Assembly: GCF_000832985.1 (NCBI RefSeq)
Contig: NZ_CP009920.1
Span: 2,303,501-2,367,500 of the forward strand
Direction of reading: 5' to 3'
Source: Priestia megaterium NBRC 15308 = ATCC 14581
GTDB lineage: Bacteria > Bacillota > Bacilli > Bacillales > Bacillaceae_H
Length of the DNA: 64,000 nucleotides
Under the pieces are notes generated by a model. It saw only the letters and a program-made list of their open reading frames with translations, was not told where the DNA came from and ran no database searches. A program made the position numbers and the translations under genes. Positions 40,192 to 50,248 of this stretch are shown piece by piece (within the stretch, counting starts at the first letter, position 1; every line of letters begins with the position of its first letter).

Positions 40192-40916
40192 AAAAACATG
40201 CCTCCAAAAATAAACTGCATTTGTTCTGCTTGCTTTTGCATTTCTATAATTTTATCTGCAAAAATAGTTTGAGATAAAATAACGATTGTATTCATCAACA
40301 CGTGAGCAATAATGGGTACAATAATTAGTTTTGTTCTTGCATAAAGGAATGCAAATACAAATCCCATGGCTGTATACACGAGCAAATGTTTAAAATCCCA
40401 GTGTACGGCAGCGAAAATAAGGGAACTAATAAATGCAGAGATAAAAAAATTATATCGTTTGTGAAGAGAACCGAAAATAATCTTTCGAAAAATAATCTCT
40501 TCTAGAATTGGTCCAATAACAGACGTAACGACAATAAGGAACGGCGTTGCTTTAACAAGATTAACAATGTTTTGTGTATTTTCAGATACTTGGGTAATGC
40601 CAAGAGCGTGCTCAATCATCCCTGCTACAGCTTGACCAGCCATAGCCAGGAACACCCCAAGGACTGACCAGACCACAGTTACCGTTGTTCCCGCATGTTC
40701 TATACGCATGGACATGTCACGGCGCAGCAGCAGTAAGACAATAAGTAAACCAAGGATAAAGCTAATGATGGTCCAATAAGTCAAAAGCATGACAGTCGCT
40801 GTTCGAACTGGATATTGATCAAACATTCCTGTTAATTTTAACAGCGGTATACCAACAACTCCTGAAAACTGCATAAGGATGTAGGTGAGGATAACATACC
40901 AATAACGTTTTTCCAA
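40188..40916 (-). CDS. ydiL: CPBP-family intramembrane metalloprotease YdiL
   Basis: A 242-residue polytopic protein of the CAAX protease/bacteriocin-processing family. The catalytic motifs GPILEEIIFRKIIFG (EExxxR), FAAVHW and IIAHVLMN are all present. The substrate is unknown. First gene of the ydiL-ydiK unit, divergent from groES. Confidence 0.9.
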   Translation of the reverse strand: MEKRYWYVILTYILMQFSGVVGIPLLKLTGMFDQYPVRTATVMLLTYWTIISFILGLLIVLLLLRRDMSMRIEHAGTTVTVVWSVLGVFLAMAGQAVAGMIEHALGITQVSENTQNIVNLVKATPFLIVVTSVIGPILEEIIFRKIIFGSLHKRYNFFISAFISSLIFAAVHWDFKHLLVYTAMGFVFAFLYARTKLIIVPIIAHVLMNTIVILSQTIFADKIIEMQKQAEQMQFIFGGMFL

Positions 40917-41110
40917 TCTTCTATACTCCTTTAAAAGGTTTTTATGTATATATGTCGAAGAAGTACTGTAAAGTTAGTAATTTCTTCTTGCTCGTATTGT
41001 AACATACATATTATTGAACAGAGAAAAGAATGCTTTATTTCTCAAAATCGTCAAAATCTAAGACTATTATATGTAGTTTTCGTAAATTTTAAATTTTTTT
41101 TGTTTAATAC

Positions 41111-41143
41111 TTGCAAAAAAAACCCACTTTGTTTTAATATAAT
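41111..41143 (+). promoter_or_regulatory. candidate sigma-A promoter region of groESL
   Basis: A TATAAT at 41138-41143 lies 8 bp before the CIRCE element. The nearest good -35 (TTGCAA, 41111-41116) is 21 bp away, longer than usual. With an alternative -10 TTTAAT (41133-41138) the spacer is 16. The exact hexamers are uncertain. Confidence 0.55.
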
Positions 41144-41150
41144 AATTGTG

Positions 41151-41177
41151 TTAGCACTCGTTGAGCTTGAGTGCTAA
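41151..41177 (+). promoter_or_regulatory. CIRCE operator (HrcA site) of groESL
   Basis: Perfect TTAGCACTC-N9-GAGTGCTAA. The heat-shock repressor HrcA binds here in class I heat-shock genes. Confidence 0.97.
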
Positions 41178-41215
41178 TAAAAATGCAAACATATTATTTG
41201 AGGAGGTTGTTTCAC

Positions 41216-41500
41216 TTGTTAAAGCCATTAGGTGATCGCGTAGTGATTGAACTTGTAAAATCTGAGGAAAAAACAGCAAGCGGTATCGTGTTACCGGACA
41301 GTGCAAAAGAAAAACCACAAGAGGGTAAAATTGTTGCTGTTGGTACAGGCCGAGTATTAGAAAGCGGTGAGCGTGTAGCTTTAGAAGTAGCTGCGGGCGA
41401 TCGTATCATCTTCTCAAAATATGCGGGTACTGAAGTGAAATACGAAGGTACTGAATACTTAATTTTACGCGAAAGCGATATTTTAGCTGTAATCGGCTAA
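41216..41500 (+). CDS. groES: co-chaperonin GroES
   Basis: The 94-residue lid of the GroEL chaperonin: [20 protein letters not shown], mobile loop [18 protein letters not shown], ending DILAVIG. I use TTG 41216, 10 bases after AGGAGG, which gives exactly the length and start of the B. subtilis protein. The open frame upstream overlaps the CIRCE element and is not translated. Confidence 0.96.
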   Translation: MLKPLGDRVVIELVKSEEKTASGIVLPDSAKEKPQEGKIVAVGTGRVLESGERVALEVAAGDRIIFSKYAGTEVKYEGTEYLILRESDILAVIG

Positions 41501-41534
41501 TTTTAACCACAAACTTATCATACGTAAAAAATAG

Positions 41535-43199
<1,665 letters not shown>

Positions 43200-43537
43200 T
43201 AGCCGCTCAATCCCTTGACATCCAGGGACTTGAGAGAGAGTTGCTAACAAAATAGCAAAATCAGTATAAATATAAGAGGCTTCTCATTAGTTGTTCAAAC
43301 TTTTGAGAAGCCTCTTTTTATTCCATCTGATAAGTCATAATTAAAAGGGCAAGGCATCTTGTCTCAGCGGCACGTACAACAACTAATTACGAATAGGACA
43401 CGGTATTAGATGGGAGGAGATAAATGGATTTGTATATTGAAAAGCTTGGTTAAAGACGATCATTTTATCGTAAGCACATAAGCTGAAAGACTGGGGAAAA
43501 AATCACTTTCCGGGTTTTTTAGCTAAGAAAAGCATTT
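43200..43537 (+). other. groEL 3' region and left boundary of the accessory island
   Basis: 338 bp without a convincing gene. Near the groEL stop are an interrupted hairpin (CTCAA-CCCT / AGGG-TTGAG, 43205-43233) and TTGCTA/TAGCAA, then the terminator at 43273-43321. A 9-codon frame with a strong site (GGGAGGAG, then ATG at 43424; MDLYIEKLG) could be the stump of a lost gene. A GC-rich hairpin-like stretch with a T run lies at 43491-43522. Confidence 0.5.
43273..43321 (+). terminator. intrinsic terminator of groESL
   Basis: AAGAGGCTTCTCA / TGAGAAGCCTCTTTTTATT with a loop of about 16 nt. Confidence 0.88.
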
Positions 43538-45325
43538 TTATTTATTTAAATATCTCCATAACGTCGTTCGACTGATGCCCAGCTGCTCAGCTGCTAACGT
43601 TTGGTTGCCGTTATGATAATCAAGTACTAGCTGGATTATATCCAAATTAAATTCATGTAATGTTTTGCTATTGTTAAATAAAATGTTCATTCCATCTTCT
43701 GAATTAGACATATTTTCGACCATTTGTTGTTTGCCCAAAATACTGTTGACAGTATTACTAGTTATATATAGGGATTTAGCTAAGTAAACTAGTTCGGTTA
43801 GAACTTGCTTTAACTGTTTGAAATTACCGGGCCAATTATATTGTGAGAGAGCAGTCAGGGCACTAGGCTCGTAACCTACAATATCCGTATTGTTTTCAAT
43901 ATTTACCTTATTTAAAAACATCGTTAATATAGCCGATAGTTCATTTCTTCTTTCTCTTAGTGGAGGTAGAAGAAAACTTATCGAATTCATTCGGCTCATT
44001 AATTCTTTATAAAATTCTGATGTGCGACCTTCCGATGTTTTTTCGCAAATAAAGATGAGTCGGTTATTTACGTGTAAGTTAGTATATTCAATAATAGTGA
44101 GTAACTTTTCAAAGTTTTCATGTGAAATTTTATCAAAACGATTAAACTGGATTGTATTACCATATTCAAGAAAAGGACCGTTATTTGTATTTAAAAGGTG
44201 TTTCCACATGGCATCATTTAGTAAGTGCGAATTAATAGCTACTAATGTATGATTGTTATTTTTCTGACTGGTGAATACACATTGAGATACGATATCTTTC
44301 CCCGTACCTCTTTCTCCTAATAATATAATCGGCGAATTATTTGAATTCATTTGTTTAATTTTATTGTTAATATCATCTGTGATAATCGGATTTTTATATA
44401 AATTATTATTTAATTTTTTTTCTACTTCTGACTTATCTTCATATGTAACACCAAATTTAGAATTCATGATAGGTGTTACAGATTTTTGCACAATAACAAT
44501 ATAAAAAACATCATTTTTCTCTTTTGAACGATTTACTTTTAAGTTATATACAGTGTTGTTTACTGAATGATAAAAAGTATGTGATTGAGTAAATGAGGTC
44601 GTCTCTTTTTTATTAAGCAAATAATTATAGATTGAGGCATTCGTTTCGGAATCTAAACTTGAATAAATCAACTCAAACTGACTGGATAAAATTAAACAGT
44701 CAGTTTTAAATTTTTCAATGGCTTCTGTAAGTAAGTTATTTTGTAATTTTAATTTTTGAAGGTGCATATTTAACTCTATTGCTTGTTCATAAGTACGTTT
44801 AATACTTTCACTTCCTGATGTAATAAGAATCGTATTTAAAGAAATTTCTAGTGCGAGTTTGTTCGTTATTGCATCACAAAGCACTAATTCAATCCCTTTT
44901 TTCTCCAATGACTTTAGTAGACCTAAATGATCACTAGAATCATCAATGGTGTATATTTCCACAGAATAGTCTAATATGTCACAAATTAAATGAGCTGTTT
45001 CAGTAATACTCGAATAACCTACAATAGCAAATTTAGAGGTATAGTTCTTTGCTAGTTTGATCGCTCCTAAAATGTCATATACGGATATCGAAACATCTAT
45101 AACGGGTATAGAGATATTCTTCCTGATTAAGTCAGCAGTACCTCCCCTTGATATAACAATATCATAATCGTTATGAATCATCTCCAAGGCCAGGTTTTTT
45201 CCTTCATGTAAATCACCAGTATACGTATTTAGTGAAATATTAGAAAATATGGATCCTACATTTTCCATTGAGTGTCTTAACTCTTCATAAGGTGCGATAC
45301 CAAGGATTTTTGTTATGTGTTGCAA
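43538..45325 (-). CDS. PrpR_N-type AAA+ regulator with degenerate sigma-54 domain
   Basis: A 595-residue regulator. Residues 1-190 look like the PrpR N-terminal ligand-binding domain (YDIVISRGGTADLIRK, then VIDVSISVYDILGAIKLAK). Next is a weakly conserved PAS-like segment (about 205-290), then an AAA+ domain with Walker A GERGTGKD, SFLLPPLRERRNELSAI and YNWPGNFKQLKQVL, and a Fis-type helix-turn-helix at the end (AAEQLGISRTTLWRYL). The GAFTGA loop that contacts sigma-54 is absent and Walker B is changed (TIQFNRFDKI). Start TTG behind a G8 run. Divergent from the catabolic operon it probably controls. Confidence 0.82.
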   Translation of the reverse strand: MQHITKILGIAPYEELRHSMENVGSIFSNISLNTYTGDLHEGKNLALEMIHNDYDIVISRGGTADLIRKNISIPVIDVSISVYDILGAIKLAKNYTSKFAIVGYSSITETAHLICDILDYSVEIYTIDDSSDHLGLLKSLEKKGIELVLCDAITNKLALEISLNTILITSGSESIKRTYEQAIELNMHLQKLKLQNNLLTEAIEKFKTDCLILSSQFELIYSSLDSETNASIYNYLLNKKETTSFTQSHTFYHSVNNTVYNLKVNRSKEKNDVFYIVIVQKSVTPIMNSKFGVTYEDKSEVEKKLNNNLYKNPIITDDINNKIKQMNSNNSPIILLGERGTGKDIVSQCVFTSQKNNNHTLVAINSHLLNDAMWKHLLNTNNGPFLEYGNTIQFNRFDKISHENFEKLLTIIEYTNLHVNNRLIFICEKTSEGRTSEFYKELMSRMNSISFLLPPLRERRNELSAILTMFLNKVNIENNTDIVGYEPSALTALSQYNWPGNFKQLKQVLTELVYLAKSLYITSNTVNSILGKQQMVENMSNSEDGMNILFNNSKTLHEFNLDIIQLVLDYHNGNQTLAAEQLGISRTTLWRYLNK

Positions 45326-45382
45326 AGTTATCCCCCCCCGAATGTTTCATTTTTAAACAATTTATCACTAATTCCTGAAAAA

Positions 45383-45396
45383 TGATAGCGTTTTCT
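45383..45396 (+). promoter_or_regulatory. candidate cre site (CcpA) in the divergent promoter region
   Basis: TGATAGCGTTTTCT fits TGWNANCGNTNWCA at all but the last position. It abuts a possible -35 (TTGCTA, 45397-45402) with AATAAT 17 bp further on (45420-45425). Carbon catabolite repression of the acid-sugar operon is inferred. Confidence 0.5.
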
Positions 45397-45497
45397 TTGC
45401 TATAGTTTCAAAATGTAACAATAATAATAATTATCAGATTTTTTTATGCGCAGTATCACCTTATAATTTAATTATCAAGCACTAAGGTGGTGAACAA

Positions 45498-46748
45498 ATG
45501 GTAAGGGTACTAATAATGGCTGATGATTTTACGGGAGCACTTGATACGGGTGTTCAGTTCTCTAATTACGGTGTTCATACTTTAGTGACTTCTGATTTAG
45601 AGTTTGAATTTTGGGAAACTACAGATCAAATAGAGGTACTGGTTTTTAATACTGAAACAAGATATTTGAATAAATGTGAAGCATACGAAGTGATTAAGAA
45701 GATAGCCATAAAAGCCAAAGATGAAAATATTCAATATATATTTAAAAAAGTTGATTCAGCATTAAGAGGAAATGTTGCTTCTGAGTTAAGAGCCTTGAGT
45801 GATGTCTTCGAAGATGTAACCATTCCTTTTATTCCGGCGTACCCAGAACAAAACCGCTTTAGTTTCGAAGGAATCTTATATATAGATTCAATACCAGTAA
45901 GTAAAAGTGTTTTTGGACAAGATCCATACGAACCGGTCACGGAAAGTCATATCCCATCTCTTCTACTTAAAGAAGCAGATTTAAAAACGTCTATTACAAA
46001 AAAATATAAAATTCCACCAAAAGAAGAAAGAATTTTGTTAATGGAAAGTCACTCCGATGAGGAGATGCTATCTCAAGGGCATGAGCTATTAATGAACGAT
46101 GCATTAAACATAACGGCGGGGTGTGCAGGGTTTGGTAAAGCATTAGCAAATATCATCTATAATAAAAGAACTATAACTCAAAATGATATTAACTTCCCGT
46201 TATTAATAGTATGTGGAAGCGTGAACCCAGTAACAAAAAAACAAATTGCATTTGCCGAAAATAACGGGTTTGATAGAATCTCGTTAACGATGGAGCAACT
46301 TTGTGATAAACAATATTGGGATACAGTAAAAGGGCAAGAAGATATGAATCAATATTTAAAAATGGACCAACCTTTAATGTTTGAAACATATGGGAATATA
46401 TTGGCAGATAAAGTGAATGGAGTACCCGAAGAAAGAACTGAACTAAGGTTTAGAATTGGGCAGTCTCTCGGATACTTAGTAAAGAATCTTATGTTAAGTG
46501 ACATTAATAGAACTTTATTATTTACCGGAGGAGATACTTTATATCAATCAATGAGAGTATTAGGGATTAACGAAATTAAACCTCTGAAAGAATTATTCCC
46601 AGGAATTGTTCTTGGAAGTATCGATTTTGAAGATAAAAAACATTATATCATTACAAAGTCTGGCGGATTGGGTAATGAAGATCTATTTATTAAATTAAAT
46701 GAATTGATTCGTAACAAAGGAGATGCATATTATGTTAAATCAATATAA
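45498..46748 (+). CDS. DUF1537 four-carbon acid sugar kinase family protein
   Basis: A 416-residue two-domain kinase of the DUF1537 family, members of which phosphorylate D-threonate (DtnK), D-erythronate (DenK) or 3-oxo acid sugars. The N-terminal part has ADDFTGALDTGVQFSNYG and IFKKVDSALRGNVASEL; the C-terminal nucleotide domain has LFTGGDTLYQSMRVLGI and ITKSGGLGNED. RBS AAGGTGGTG. First gene of the island operon. The pdxA2-type gene downstream supports a D-threonate or D-erythronate type pathway. The exact substrate is not deducible. Confidence 0.87.
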   Translation: MVRVLIMADDFTGALDTGVQFSNYGVHTLVTSDLEFEFWETTDQIEVLVFNTETRYLNKCEAYEVIKKIAIKAKDENIQYIFKKVDSALRGNVASELRALSDVFEDVTIPFIPAYPEQNRFSFEGILYIDSIPVSKSVFGQDPYEPVTESHIPSLLLKEADLKTSITKKYKIPPKEERILLMESHSDEEMLSQGHELLMNDALNITAGCAGFGKALANIIYNKRTITQNDINFPLLIVCGSVNPVTKKQIAFAENNGFDRISLTMEQLCDKQYWDTVKGQEDMNQYLKMDQPLMFETYGNILADKVNGVPEERTELRFRIGQSLGYLVKNLMLSDINRTLLFTGGDTLYQSMRVLGINEIKPLKELFPGIVLGSIDFEDKKHYIITKSGGLGNEDLFIKLNELIRNKGDAYYVKSI

Positions 46749-47889
46749 TTTAAAAATGCCAACCAATGTATTTGCAGGTCCAGATGCCATGCAAAACCTA
46801 GATACAATTATTAAAGATGGTGTAAAAAAAATCACGATATTTACAGGTAACGAAATATTCAAGCTTGGATTGCTAGACGAAGTTATCAGTATTATAGAAA
46901 AAAATAATATCGAGTACGAAATCTTATCTGATATTCCAACAGAGCCATCTTACACGGAAGCTCAAAAGGTTATTGACCAATTTAAAGCATTGAACTCTGA
47001 TTTTATCATTGGGGTCGGTGGTGGAAGTGTTATGGACATTGCCAAATTAGCATCAGTGTTATCCACTGATGATTATACGGTAAAAGATTTACTCGAGAAC
47101 CCGTTATTAGCTAAAAAACAAGTATCATCATTAATGATTCCCACCACAGCCGGTACAGGCTCTGAAGCAACTCCTAATAGCATTGTAGGAGTACCTGAAA
47201 AAAACTTAAAAGTTGGGATTGTAAATGGTGAATTGATTGCTGACCATGTGATTTTAGAAAGCAACATGATTAAAAATTTGCCGAAATCTATTGCTGCAGC
47301 AACAGGTATTGATGCTCTAGCTCATGCTATCGAATGTTTTACTTCAAAAAAAGCAAATCCAATCAGTGATACGTTTGCACTAGAGGCACTAGATTTAATC
47401 TTAAATAACATTATTGAAGCTTGCACAAATCCAGATGCGCTTGAAGCTAAGCGTAAGATGTTATTAGGTTCTTTCTATGCTGGGGTAGCGATTACTTCCT
47501 CAGGAACTACTGCGGTTCATGCATTGTCTTATCCTTTAGGTGGAAAATATCACATTGCTCATGGTGTTTCTAATGCCATTCTACTAACACCAGTTATGAA
47601 ATTTAATGAGCCCGTTATTAAAGAACTTTTGGCTAAAGCATATGATCGAGTTGTAAAAGAAACAAATGAAGAACTAACTGTAAATGAAAAATCAAAATAT
47701 ATCATCGATTTATTAGAAAACATAGTGGAAACACTTGAAATTCCAACTAGTTTAAAAGCTTTTAATGTACCTAAGGAAGATCTAGAAGCATTAGTAGAGG
47801 CTGGAATGGAAGTTCAAAGACTACTTGTCAATAATATGAGAGAAGTAACACCAGACGATGCTCGTAAAATTTATCTAGAAATTATGTAG
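46732..47889 (+). CDS. iron-containing alcohol dehydrogenase
   Basis: A 385-residue group III (Fe-ADH) dehydrogenase. NAD(P) site GVGGGSVMDIAK, TTAGTGSEATPN, and metal-ligand residues in DALAHAIECF and AVHALSYPLGGKYHIAHG. ATG 46732 follows AAAGGAG and overlaps the kinase gene by 17 nt, so the two are coupled. Probable role: interconversion of an alcohol or hydroxyacid with its carbonyl form in the acid-sugar pathway. Confidence 0.9.
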   Translation: MLNQYNLKMPTNVFAGPDAMQNLDTIIKDGVKKITIFTGNEIFKLGLLDEVISIIEKNNIEYEILSDIPTEPSYTEAQKVIDQFKALNSDFIIGVGGGSVMDIAKLASVLSTDDYTVKDLLENPLLAKKQVSSLMIPTTAGTGSEATPNSIVGVPEKNLKVGIVNGELIADHVILESNMIKNLPKSIAAATGIDALAHAIECFTSKKANPISDTFALEALDLILNNIIEACTNPDALEAKRKMLLGSFYAGVAITSSGTTAVHALSYPLGGKYHIAHGVSNAILLTPVMKFNEPVIKELLAKAYDRVVKETNEELTVNEKSKYIIDLLENIVETLEIPTSLKAFNVPKEDLEALVEAGMEVQRLLVNNMREVTPDDARKIYLEIM

Positions 47890-47900
47890 GAGTGATTAGT

Positions 47901-48800
47901 TTGCAAAACAAATTAAAAGGAATTATCACACCAATTGTTACACCTATGTTTGACAATGAAGAAGTGAACTATGAAGAACTCGTAAATCAAGTAAATAGAG
48001 TTATTGAGAATGGTGTTCACGGTATTTTTACGTTCGGTACTAATGGAGAAGGCTATATTTTAAGCGAAGAAGAAAAAGTGCATGTTATGGAAACAGTAGT
48101 TGATATAGTAGCGGACAGGGTTCCAGTCTATGCATCAACAGGGTTAGTTGGAACACAAGATACCATTCGCTTATCTTTAGAAGCAAAGCGTGTTGGGGTA
48201 GACTATCTATCAATCATTACACCGTATTTTGCAGCAGCAACCCAAGAAGAGATTTATACGCATTTTAAAACAGTTGCTGAAGCGGTTGATATGCCTATTG
48301 TTTTATACAATATTCCAGCTCGAACAGGCAATATGATTCAACCTGCGACTGTTGAAAAACTAAGTCATATTGACAATATCGTAGGAGTCAAAGATAGTAG
48401 CGGAAACTTTGATAATATTCTTCAATATATCGAAAGAACAAGAAATAGAGAAGATTTCTCTGTGCTATCAGGGAATGATTCATTAATATTATGGACGTTA
48501 CTTGCTGGGGGAACAGGTGGTATTGCGGGATGTTCGAATGTATATCCGTTTACTATGGCGCAAATATACGAACAATTTGTAAAGGGTAACATTGAAGAAT
48601 CCCGTAACTATCAAGATTCTATCAGAAGTTTTAGAGATTGTTTTAAATTTGCAAATCCAAATACTGTGGTAAAAATGGCTGTTGAACTACTCGGTTATCC
48701 GGTTGGGAAATGCCGTGCACCATTCAATCAAGTGTCCGCTGAAGGAATTGCAGCATTAAAATCTGTATTAAATGAAAATATTGAAGCAGGAATGAAATAG
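47901..48800 (+). CDS. DapA-family aldolase/lyase
   Basis: A 299-residue TIM-barrel Schiff-base aldolase (dihydrodipicolinate synthase superfamily). GIFTFGTNGEGYILSEEEK, the catalytic Tyr in IVLYNIPARTGN and the Schiff-base Lys in IVGVKDSSGNFD. In catabolic operons such enzymes usually cleave or dehydrate 2-keto-3-deoxy sugar acids to pyruvate plus an aldehyde. TTG 47901 has GGAG eight bases upstream; GTG 47892 overlaps that site. Confidence 0.9.
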   Translation: MQNKLKGIITPIVTPMFDNEEVNYEELVNQVNRVIENGVHGIFTFGTNGEGYILSEEEKVHVMETVVDIVADRVPVYASTGLVGTQDTIRLSLEAKRVGVDYLSIITPYFAAATQEEIYTHFKTVAEAVDMPIVLYNIPARTGNMIQPATVEKLSHIDNIVGVKDSSGNFDNILQYIERTRNREDFSVLSGNDSLILWTLLAGGTGGIAGCSNVYPFTMAQIYEQFVKGNIEESRNYQDSIRSFRDCFKFANPNTVVKMAVELLGYPVGKCRAPFNQVSAEGIAALKSVLNENIEAGMK

Positions 48801-48814
48801 TTAGGAGGGGCATC

Positions 48815-49864
48815 ATGAAAAAAATTATTGGAATCACAATGGGGGATCCCGCAGGTATTGGGCCTGAGATCTCAATCAAAGCTTTTCAAAAGAAAAGCTT
48901 ATATGAAAAATGTAACCCCTTACTCGTTGGAGACAAAAGTATTGTAGAGAGTTATTTAGAGAAATACCCAGAGTTTAATATGAAGGTAAATGCTATTACT
49001 ACACCAGAAGATGGATTGTATGAATGGGGAACAATGGATGTTATTGACCTAGCCTCTGTAGATGCAGATAAGTTAAAAATTGGGGAAGTATCTAAAGAAG
49101 CTGGAAATGCGGCATATCTCTATGTGGAAAAAGTCATAGACTTAGCGCTTAAGGGGAAAGTAGATGCGACCGTTACGAATCCATTAAATAAAGAAGCGTT
49201 AAACTTAGCGGGACACCACTTTGCTGGTCATACTGAAATTTACGGAGAACTTACAAATACTAATAAATTTTCTATGATGTTAGCTGATGGTGATTTAAGA
49301 GTGGTTCACGTTTCAACACATGTTTCTTTAAGGGAAGCTTGTGATTTAGTTAAAAAAGAGAGAGTACTAGATGTCATAAAAATTGCTCATCAAGCCTGTG
49401 TAAAATTGGGCATCGAAAATCCGCGGATTGCTGTAGCGGGTTTAAATCCACACTGTGGAGAAAATGGATTATTTGGTACAGAAGAAATTGATGAGATTAT
49501 CCCTGCTATTGAAGTAGCTAAAAATCAAGGGATTAATGCCATTGGACCTTTACCAGCAGATACAGTATTCTCAAAAGCTCGTGGTGGAATGTATGATATT
49601 GTTGTGGTCATGTACCATGATCAAGGACATATTCCATTAAAACTATTAGGGTTTGTATTTGATAGGGAACAAAATAAATGGAAAGAAGTTTCTGGAGTTA
49701 ATATTACATTGGGATTACCAATTATCCGAACCTCAGTTGATCATGGAACAGCATTTGATCAAGCAGGTAGTATGACTGCGAGTGAAATTAGTCTTGAAAA
49801 TGCAATTGATTATGGGGTACAGCTAGCAAATAATGTTGATTTAGAAGCGAAGGGACTGGTGTAA
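48815..49864 (+). CDS. pdxA2: PdxA2-type 4-phospho-acid dehydrogenase
   Basis: A 349-residue PdxA-family NAD-dependent dehydrogenase. GITMGDPAGIGPEISIKAF at the N-terminus, metal-binding His residues in LAGHHFAGHTEIYGEL and in VVVMYHDQGHIPLKLLGF. Next to a DUF1537 kinase it is more likely PdxA2 (oxidative decarboxylation of 4-phospho-D-threonate or -erythronate to dihydroxyacetone phosphate) than the pyridoxine enzyme. Bacillus makes PLP by PdxST and has no need for PdxA. RBS TAGGAGGGG. Confidence 0.9.
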   Translation: MKKIIGITMGDPAGIGPEISIKAFQKKSLYEKCNPLLVGDKSIVESYLEKYPEFNMKVNAITTPEDGLYEWGTMDVIDLASVDADKLKIGEVSKEAGNAAYLYVEKVIDLALKGKVDATVTNPLNKEALNLAGHHFAGHTEIYGELTNTNKFSMMLADGDLRVVHVSTHVSLREACDLVKKERVLDVIKIAHQACVKLGIENPRIAVAGLNPHCGENGLFGTEEIDEIIPAIEVAKNQGINAIGPLPADTVFSKARGGMYDIVVVMYHDQGHIPLKLLGFVFDREQNKWKEVSGVNITLGLPIIRTSVDHGTAFDQAGSMTASEISLENAIDYGVQLANNVDLEAKGLV

Positions 49865-50248
49865 TAGTTAATTTAATCATTTCAATCAATATAAATAATT
49901 AAAGCTAACAATCCCTAATGATTTAGAGAAAGTAAACGAAGTTGAAATAGATGATAATACGAGCTTAACTTTGATGGTGGTTATTTCTTTTAAGAAGGAA
50001 TGACCACTTATATAGATGAAGAGCAATTCAAATTGTTTTAGACGGTTTTGTAGCCTGGCATTAAGTAATAAATGAGTAGTTGCTGTTGAATATAATTTTG
50101 GGGAAATGTAGTTCCATTACACGGCGGTCTGCAAGGAACAGGAAAATTAATAAAGGTAGGGCCTATGTGTGTCTGCCTAACGCTGAGCATGAAGCGGTAA
50201 TTAAGATAAAAATTTCAATAGAAAGATAAGGTGATGAGAGTGATTAGA
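49865..50248 (+). other. 384-bp gap, possibly decayed coding DNA
   Basis: No intact gene. Two stop-free stretches look protein-like. One (about 49900-49998) reads LKLTIPNDLEKVNEVEIDDN and then TSLTLMVVISFKKE before a stop. Another (about 50100-50200) reads WGNVVPLHGGLQGTGKLIKV then GPM. Neither has a start or a ribosome binding site. They may be remnants of deleted genes. No terminator is evident. Confidence 0.35.

Noticed and set aside
45386..45401. Possible sigma-54 (-24/-12) promoter TAGC-N8-TTGC before the DUF1537 kinase gene
   Set aside because: The invariant GG at -24 is missing, the neighbouring regulator lacks GAFTGA, and the bases are better explained by a cre site and a sigma-A -35.
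48815..49864. Reading the PdxA-family gene as part of vitamin B6 synthesis
   Set aside because: Bacillus makes PLP with PdxS/PdxT, and the neighbouring DUF1537 kinase points to the PdxA2 catabolic type.
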